A stretch of DNA of 64,000 nt from Leptothermofonsia sp049200465 (GTDB lineage: Bacteria; Cyanobacteriota; Cyanobacteriia; Leptolyngbyales; Leptolyngbyaceae). Positions within the stretch are counted from its first letter, which is position 1. Each line of letters starts with the position of its first letter. The position numbers and the translations under genes were made by a program. The notes beneath the pieces were generated by a model. The model saw only the letters and a list, made by a program, of their open reading frames with translations. It did not search any database and was not told the DNA's origin. Where the stretch lies: assembly GCF_049200465.1 (NCBI RefSeq), contig NZ_CP120836.1, positions 930,001 through 994,000 of the forward strand, read 5' to 3'. Below are positions 58,960-64,000 of the stretch, piece after piece.

Positions 58960-59220
58960 GGCAAATTCCTTCTTAACTCATTAATACCAGTTCCACAAAA
59001 TTGGATTGCAGATAATCTGCTGTGAAGGCGATGAGGGTTCGAATGTGCGAACACTGCTTTACGCATTCTGGTCAGGGAAGGGGGGGACACTATCCCCACT
59101 ACAAGGGGTTTTCCTTCCTGCCCCCCATCACAATCCAAACGCTTACTGCCATAGAATTTGTGTACTTGATGTAAGAACTCCAACTTCTTTTGCAAACTCA
59201 ATCGAATTGGCGAACCTTGC

Positions 59221-60531
59221 TTAAAAAGATGGCAATCTGGCAGAAAACAACGGACGGCGATTAATTGGGGGATTGCGATCGCCCAACTTCGGTAGGGTTT
59301 TCAGAGCTGACCGTGGGTTTTGAATTAGACTTTGAACCGACAGGCATCCTTGCTTTACCAGCACGGTGCGTAGGGTTTGAGCAATCCTGGGTAGGGCGAA
59401 TAAATCAATGGCGGGGAGGCGAACTGCCTGCCTGGGTGCATCAAGCAGATGCAGAAGCAATCGCATCAGCCCCTCTGGGGTCAGGTGGTCCGGGTGAATT
59501 GCCTCCAATAGCCCTCTCGCCGCCAGACGTTCTGCCCGCAGCCATTGTTCCTGGGATGGCTTGATGCGAGGGACGACAATCGCTTGTTTGCCTAATGAAA
59601 GGATTTCACAAACCGTGTTGTAGCCACTCATCGACACTACCGCATCAGCCGCTGCCATGTAGCTGATCAGATCATCGGTAAACTCACCCATCTGCACTTG
59701 GGGATAGCGGGATGCTTTTTCAGCGAGTGTCTTCTGCTGCTCCAGGGGCATCTCAGGACCACAAATAATCAGACTACGAAACTGGGGGGCAGACGGTAAG
59801 CAGGATAGGCCCAACAGGTAGGTATTAATCAAATGATAGCCATCTTCGCCACCGCCCGGAGTCACCAAAACCAATGATTCTTCGGGTTGAAGCTGTAATT
59901 CCTGCCGGATCAGAGCTGGATTTTTTTCGCCCGGTTCTTTGCGGATGTAACCGCAGAACTGCACCTTCTCAGCCACGGCTGGCGGAAACTGGTATTCCTG
60001 GCAGACATCAAAGATCTCTGCACTGCCTACCACCAGAATGCGGTCATAAAACCGCTGAATTGCCTCGTAGTAGCCCTGCTTCTGCCAATCTGCAATTGTT
60101 ACATCAGGATGATCCAGAATGTCTCGCAAAAGAAGTACCAGTTCAGTTTCTGGCAACTTTGCCTGAAGATAGTCCAGTGAGGTTTGCAACTCGTTTCGCA
60201 TTCCGTAGGGCTTTTTGTCTACCAGAAACACATTGGGTTTAAAGTTGGCGATCGCGGATAGGATGAGTTGCGATCGCAATGTCACGGTTTCGTCGGTAGT
60301 TGTTCCCAGATATTTAGCAGACAGTTCACCGGAAGCACCCCGGTTCAGGCAGGGCAACTTGATGTAGTCTAAGCCCCTGGGTAGGCGAAAGCTTTGTAGC
60401 ATGGGTGAGCCAGACACAATCAAAATTGACAGGTCAGGGATTGAACGTAGGAGATGCGTGCAAATTGCCAGCATTCTACGAATATTGCCGAGACCGAACC
60501 CATCATGGGAGTAAACCATCAGCCTCATCAT
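59221..60531 (-). CDS. MurG-like glycosyltransferase, second of the pair
   Basis: 436 residues from ATG 60531, after AAGGA at a good distance; an in-frame start at 60561 is possible but lacks one. The N terminus (MMRLMVYSHDGFGLGNIRRM) and donor site (ADAVVSMSGYNTVCEILSLG) match the gene at 57796. A tail of about 60 residues (VKQGCLSVQSLIQNPRSALK) is extra. It likely adds a sugar in the same glycan pathway. It lies 53 bp downstream of ugd. Confidence 0.8.
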   Translation of the reverse strand: MMRLMVYSHDGFGLGNIRRMLAICTHLLRSIPDLSILIVSGSPMLQSFRLPRGLDYIKLPCLNRGASGELSAKYLGTTTDETVTLRSQLILSAIANFKPNVFLVDKKPYGMRNELQTSLDYLQAKLPETELVLLLRDILDHPDVTIADWQKQGYYEAIQRFYDRILVVGSAEIFDVCQEYQFPPAVAEKVQFCGYIRKEPGEKNPALIRQELQLQPEESLVLVTPGGGEDGYHLINTYLLGLSCLPSAPQFRSLIICGPEMPLEQQKTLAEKASRYPQVQMGEFTDDLISYMAAADAVVSMSGYNTVCEILSLGKQAIVVPRIKPSQEQWLRAERLAARGLLEAIHPDHLTPEGLMRLLLHLLDAPRQAVRLPAIDLFALPRIAQTLRTVLVKQGCLSVQSLIQNPRSALKTLPKLGDRNPPINRRPLFSARLPSF

Positions 60532-60584
60532 GCAATTATCCTTAATAAGCGAAATGAACACACAAAGTAAGCGTTCAGACTTGA

Positions 60585-62021
60585 TCAGGCACGAGCTAAA
60601 ACAGGCTGTGACACAGGAAGAGGAGGTGTCTGAGTAGACAAGGCTAAACAGTGGGAAAGAGTTGCACTGGTTGATGGCGGACGACCAATGCCAACGTAGT
60701 AAAAGCCTGCTTCTGTCAACACATCAGGGTCCAGGAGGTTACGACCGTCTACTATGATTGGCGAGTGCATCTGCTGAGCCAGTGTTGCATAGTCTAGTGT
60801 GCAGAACAGTTGCCAGTCAGTTACTAAGACGATCGCATCGCATCCACTTGCGAGGGAGTCCGGGCTGTCACTCAGGCTAATGCTTGCCAGGGTGGGATGG
60901 GCCGCATTCGAGGTGATAATCGGATCGTAGGCTTTCACCTTTGCACCGAGCCGTGTCAGTGCTTCGATTAAGTCCAGAGCAGGGGCATCCCGTAAATCAT
61001 CAGTGTCTGGTTTAAAGGTTAAGCCCAGTAACCCAATTGTTTTGCCTTTTAAGATTTTGAGTATTTGCTGAAGCTTTTCAATAATGATCAGCCGTTGACT
61101 CCGGTTGATATTCACAGTCGCCTTCAGCAATTGAGTTTCGTAGCCATAGTCCTGTGCCGTGTGGATCAGGGCAGATACATCCTTGGGGAAGCAAGACCCC
61201 CCCCAGCCGATACCAGCCTGCAAAAACTTACTGCCGATTCGAGAATCCAGCCCTATTCCAGTGGCAACCTGAGTTACATCAGCACCAACCCGATCGCAAA
61301 TATTTGCAATCTCATTGATAAAACTGATCTTGGTTGCCAAAAAAGCATTCGCTGCATATTTAATCATTTCTGCGGACGTCAGATCCGTCACGATGACTGG
61401 AACAGGAGGCAGGGAGGGATCATTGGCAAATTTGCGTTCTACAATTGGCCGATAAAGCTGTTGCATCAGGGCAATGGCGCGATCGCTATGCCCCCCCAGC
61501 ACAATCCGATCCGGGTTAAAAGTATCAAACACGGCTGACCCTTCTCGCAAAAACTCAGGATTACTGACCACATCAAATCCGGTAATATCCTGACAGCGCT
61601 CTGCTACGCCATCCATCACAATCCGTCGCACCCAGTCGCCAGAGCCGATCGGCACTGTAGACTTATTCACAATCACCTTATATCCACCATTCAAATGGGT
61701 GCCAATTCCTCGCGCTACTACCTCTACATAACGGGTGTCACTTTCCCCAGTCGGCAGTGCAGGTGTGCCCACTGCAATAAATAAAATTTCGCCGTGCGTT
61801 ACACCCATGCGCAAATTTGTCGTAAACTCCAAGTGGCCAGTTCGCATGGTAGCCTGCATGATTTCAGCCAGACCCGGTTCAAAAATGGGCGATCGCCCTG
61901 ACTGCATCAAGGCCACTTTTTCAGCATTATTATCTACACACATAACCTGATGACCAATCCTTGCCAGACATGCACCTGTTACCAGGCCAACATATCCGGT
62001 TCCAATCACTGTTACGCGCAT
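60585..62021 (-). CDS. ugd: UDP-glucose 6-dehydrogenase
   Basis: 478 residues from ATG 62021, with GGAG at a normal distance. The NAD motif VIGTGYVGLVTG opens the protein, ATKISFINEIANICDRVGAD marks the central domain, and the catalytic Cys277 lies in GIGWGGSCFPKD. It oxidises UDP-glucose to UDP-glucuronate with two NAD+. It heads the minus-strand glycan cluster, supplying the donor for glucuronate, or after epimerisation (51017 gene) galacturonate residues. The gene is complete; its last 25 residues are low in conservation. Confidence 0.93.
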   Translation of the reverse strand: MRVTVIGTGYVGLVTGACLARIGHQVMCVDNNAEKVALMQSGRSPIFEPGLAEIMQATMRTGHLEFTTNLRMGVTHGEILFIAVGTPALPTGESDTRYVEVVARGIGTHLNGGYKVIVNKSTVPIGSGDWVRRIVMDGVAERCQDITGFDVVSNPEFLREGSAVFDTFNPDRIVLGGHSDRAIALMQQLYRPIVERKFANDPSLPPVPVIVTDLTSAEMIKYAANAFLATKISFINEIANICDRVGADVTQVATGIGLDSRIGSKFLQAGIGWGGSCFPKDVSALIHTAQDYGYETQLLKATVNINRSQRLIIIEKLQQILKILKGKTIGLLGLTFKPDTDDLRDAPALDLIEALTRLGAKVKAYDPIITSNAAHPTLASISLSDSPDSLASGCDAIVLVTDWQLFCTLDYATLAQQMHSPIIVDGRNLLDPDVLTEAGFYYVGIGRPPSTSATLSHCLALSTQTPPLPVSQPVLARA

Positions 62022-62045
62022 AAGGCACTTCTCCAAAAATTGCTG

Positions 62046-62150
62046 TATAGCCTACACAAACGCGTTAGGACATTAGATTTAATAGGGGTATAGTTGTCCA
62101 CCACAGTCAGGGATTTCCTCCCTGCCCCCGTCCTAACTACAATAGCTATC
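62046..62150 (+). repeat. family A repeat, diverged
   Basis: TATAGCCTACACAAACGCGT at the left, TTAGGACATTAG, then a second hairpin CAGGGATTTCCTCCCTG with compensated base changes relative to other copies, GTCCTAAC and a TAGCTATCGTGTA end. It lies 25 bp upstream of the ugd start codon, so it could affect that transcript. Confidence 0.8.
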
Positions 62151-62157
62151 GTGTATT

Positions 62158-62185
62158 TGCAATGCACTCAATGCAATGCACTCAA
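62158..62185. repeat. 14-bp direct duplication
   Basis: TGCAATGCACTCAA occurs twice in tandem, a few bases after the family A element. Confidence 0.9.
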
Positions 62186-62616
62186 TCCTTAAACGTTCAC
62201 TGCCTCTATACTTCACAGGTTCGCAATTTCTCGCAAAAATTTCATGAAAATTGTGTGAGAAAATTCTCATAAACTGGTTAGAAACACGATAAAAACTGAA
62301 TTGGAAAATTGTTATAGGAGTATAAACAGTATCGTTTGCTTCAAATGTTTTCAATAGAAAAGCAATGATGAGGAGCATCATTGCTAAATCGTAGCCCGTT
62401 CCAAAGAAGTTCCTGATTTTAAGCTTTATGAGAACGTTCTCATCCAGGTTTCATATGAATTTCATTCATACTTTCTCGTGGCGAAGTTGGAACTTCGTCA
62501 CGCTGTCCCAGAAGTTCCAGCTTTTTTGTCTGTTTTAGGAAACCGGAGCTTCATGAGTAGGATTGCGAGACTCCAGTTTCGCAACCCGGGGAGTACAGCT
62601 ATTTTTTAACAAGCCC
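62186..62616. other. gene-free AT-rich spacer with one strong hairpin
   Basis: About 430 bp. It contains the hairpin CGTGGCGAAGTT / AACTTCGTCACG at 62477-62502 (one mismatch, two-base loop) with a T-rich run 25 bp later. A minus-strand frame at 62133-62381 looks like chance. It probably holds the promoter of the ugd cluster. Confidence 0.5.
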
Positions 62617-62732
62617 TAAGAGGTAGCTATCTTTAATTGTAAAAGGAGGAGCGAAAGCTAGACACCAGGTAGGGAGTTTTCACCCTCTCTATCCCCGAAG
62701 TTATCCTTAATTTAATTGCGCCTAGCTACTTA
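62617..62732 (+). repeat. family B repeat, diverged core
   Basis: TAAGAGGTAGCTATCTTTAA and GCGCCTAGCTACTTA at the ends, with ATCCTTAATTTAATTG. The core has lost its GC hairpin (GAGCGAAAGCTAGACACC). It lies 18 bp after the stop of the sensor gene. Confidence 0.8.
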
Positions 62733-62750
62733 CAAAAAGATCAGAGATTT

Positions 62751-63908
62751 TTAGACTTCTGAATTGGATTGATTTTGTACAAGTTGTGCTTGAGTACGAT
62801 GCAAATCTTCCAGTGCTTTTTGCAAAGATTGATTTTTTTCTTTCAGTTCTTGAGTCCGTTCTCTAACTTTTCTTTCCAATATCTGACTGTATACTTCCAG
62901 TTGTTCGTTAGTATCTCGTTGAGTTTTGAGTAGTTGTTGTACTTCTTGAATCAGCCGATTGAGAGAGGCAGCCAAAATCCCAATTTCATCCTGAGTGGTA
63001 ACCGGAGCTTGCAGGTCAAAATTAGATTCTTCAGTCACCTGTTGAGCAACTTGCGTTACAGCTTGAATTGGACTAGCGATCGTCCGGTTAGTATAGATGG
63101 CTAACACCATGGCAATCGCAACTGACACCACTAAACTCGCAATAATAATCTGTGCGCGTATTTTTTCTGCCCGTATCAAATCCATTTTTGCCTGATTATA
63201 TTCTGCCGCAGTCACCTGCACAAGATGGGCAATATCATTCAAAAAACCATCTAGCGTGAACACCTGAGAATTATGCATGAAATTGAACAATCTCGCCTGA
63301 ACCACATTAATTTCTGCTGGACTCAGGTTCTGGGGGTTACTGTCTTTAAACAGAACTTCGGATTGTTTCAGGTAATTATCAAAGGCATTTTTTGTTCGCA
63401 TCAATTGCTCAAATGCCGCCCTTTCTTGCGGGGTATCCTTCAATCTGCGATCGGGATTGTTAAAGGTTATTCGGAATTCTGCCCAGGCCTGTCGTGCTTC
63501 ATCAACATGGTCCAGTAACTTGGGATATTTCTCTCGCCACAGCACAGGTTGTTCCATGTATAGAATCAGCTTGTGCTGTTTCGTGCGAACTCGAAAAACT
63601 GCACTCTTTAGGCGATAAACCTGATAAAGTTCCTCGATCGCATCCTCTTCTTTCTCCTGAGCCTCCTTTTGATACGCATCGGCAATAACAAATCCGACGG
63701 CAGTTCCCAACACAGCGATACCCAGCACCAAAATATATCCTAAAGTAATCTTCTGACCCACCCTTAAATGCCCTAGCCAGCGGCTCAGTCCACCAGATGG
63801 TTGAGGATTGGGAGCAGCCGAAAAGATTTGCTCCATTGGGTCTTCGGTCAATCGGTCGAGGTTGCGCAATCGTCGGGACATTGAGTCATCAGGTGGGTTT
63901 GAATGCAT
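62751..63908 (-). CDS. HAMP-domain sensor without a kinase domain
   Basis: 385 residues. A cytoplasmic N terminus is followed by a membrane helix (ITLGYILVLGIAVLGTAVGFV), a periplasmic helical sensor region of about 190 residues (CHASE3-like), a second helix (IIIASLVVSVAIAMVLAIYT), a HAMP domain (RTIASPIQAVTQVAQQVTEE) and a long coiled coil ending in LEDLHRTQAQLVQNQSNSEV. In related cyanobacterial sensors this coiled coil continues straight into the HisKA domain; here it ends. The protein may signal through a partner, or the kinase part was lost. The receiver-domain gene overlaps its start. Confidence 0.8.
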   Translation of the reverse strand: MHSNPPDDSMSRRLRNLDRLTEDPMEQIFSAAPNPQPSGGLSRWLGHLRVGQKITLGYILVLGIAVLGTAVGFVIADAYQKEAQEKEEDAIEELYQVYRLKSAVFRVRTKQHKLILYMEQPVLWREKYPKLLDHVDEARQAWAEFRITFNNPDRRLKDTPQERAAFEQLMRTKNAFDNYLKQSEVLFKDSNPQNLSPAEINVVQARLFNFMHNSQVFTLDGFLNDIAHLVQVTAAEYNQAKMDLIRAEKIRAQIIIASLVVSVAIAMVLAIYTNRTIASPIQAVTQVAQQVTEESNFDLQAPVTTQDEIGILAASLNRLIQEVQQLLKTQRDTNEQLEVYSQILERKVRERTQELKEKNQSLQKALEDLHRTQAQLVQNQSNSEV

Positions 63909-64000
63909 TCGAGCAAATCACTGAAACGAAAGGGTTTTGTCACAAAATCCGTTGCACCGTTTCCAAAAGCAAAGGCTTTTTCCTGTTCATCTTTACGCGC
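63848..64000 (-). CDS. response regulator receiver domain, 3' part only
   Basis: The frame is open from the right edge to a TGA at 63848-63850 and encodes the end of a CheY-like receiver: QEKAFAFGNGATDFVTKPFR, with the conserved Lys-Pro pair, then SDLLECIQTHL. The gene continues beyond the window. Its last 61 bp overlap the start of the sensor gene in another frame, so the two are translationally coupled. Any output domain lies beyond the edge upstream of this receiver end; none follows it. Confidence 0.8.
   Translation of the reverse strand, partial: ARKDEQEKAFAFGNGATDFVTKPFRFSDLLECIQTHLMTQCPDDCATSTD

Noticed and set aside
58960..59220. GC-rich hairpins between the two MurG-like genes as another family A copy
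   Set aside because: There are GGGGA/TCCCC-like pairs, but the TTAGGAC arms and TATAGC ends are missing and the hairpin order differs.
61065..61538. 157-codon frame opposite ugd
   Set aside because: Antisense to a strongly conserved gene with all motifs in place.
62133..62381. 82-codon minus-strand frame upstream of the ugd cluster
   Set aside because: It begins in AT-rich sequence, covers a tandem duplication and a family A end, and has no domain or ribosome-binding site.

Overview
The window is chromosome from a cyanobacterium, probably a filamentous one of the Leptolyngbya/Oculatella kind (the genus is inference). The evidence is the dense scatter of the HIP1 octamer GCGATCGC, a BciB-type 8-vinyl reductase for chlorophyll synthesis, an SLH/OprB-type iron-uptake porin, a CGLD27-family protein, and DUF2808, YtxH/DUF948, CHAT and two-partner-secretion proteins of cyanobacterial type. 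No rRNA, phage or CRISPR array is visible. One tRNA gene (His, GTG) is present.

Layout. 1-7 kb: housekeeping and envelope genes (CGLD27, asparaginase, cupin, LD-carboxypeptidase, a DUF697 GTPase, a DUF948/YtxH pair). 7-18.7 kb: surface and secretion genes: a DUF1565 protein with six SLH repeats, then on the minus strand an unrecognised membrane protein, an exported TpsA exoprotein, its TpsB transporter and a TPR-CHAT protease-like protein. 18.9-22 kb: an ABC exporter followed after 12 bp by a TauE/SafE-like membrane protein. 22-27.4 kb: an accessory stretch with tRNA-His, a nucleotidyltransferase fragment, a decayed ISKra4-type transposase and many small repeats. 27.5-35.3 kb: a transketolase-like ThDP enzyme, a four-gene envelope/stress group and tandem methyltransferase paralogues, the first with a damaged SAM-binding loop. 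35.5-45.1 kb: a pilin gene flanked by two O-GlcNAc-transferase-like proteins (one fused to methyltransferase domains at both ends), then a thioredoxin-like lipoprotein, a CcdA-like thiol transporter and a degenerate histidine kinase. 45.5-50.9 kb: dapB, bciB, DUF2808 and a porin. 51-62 kb: a long same-strand glycan cluster running ugd, two related glycosyltransferases, a GT4, a 55-codon ORF, a GT2, an ABC exporter, a phosphatase and a uronate epimerase. The right edge carries a sensor without a kinase domain and the end of a response regulator.

Repeats are the most unusual part of the window. Two abundant families (A and B, 18 copies or pieces in 64 kb) share a GC-rich two-hairpin core but have different outer arms. 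Two smaller families (C, D) are also present. The elements sit in every non-overlapping convergent gene junction longer than 100 bp, abut or nest in one another, and have entered protein-coding sequence at least twice, once in frame inside the transposase. Separately, more than fifteen short direct tandem duplications (11-20 bp) are scattered through spacers and genes; those inside intact genes keep the frame, except one that doubles a start-codon region.

Functionally the window is mostly about the cell surface: S-layer-like anchoring, two-partner secretion, pili, glycan synthesis and export, and envelope stress. Assignments rest on motif recognition by eye; no database search was run.
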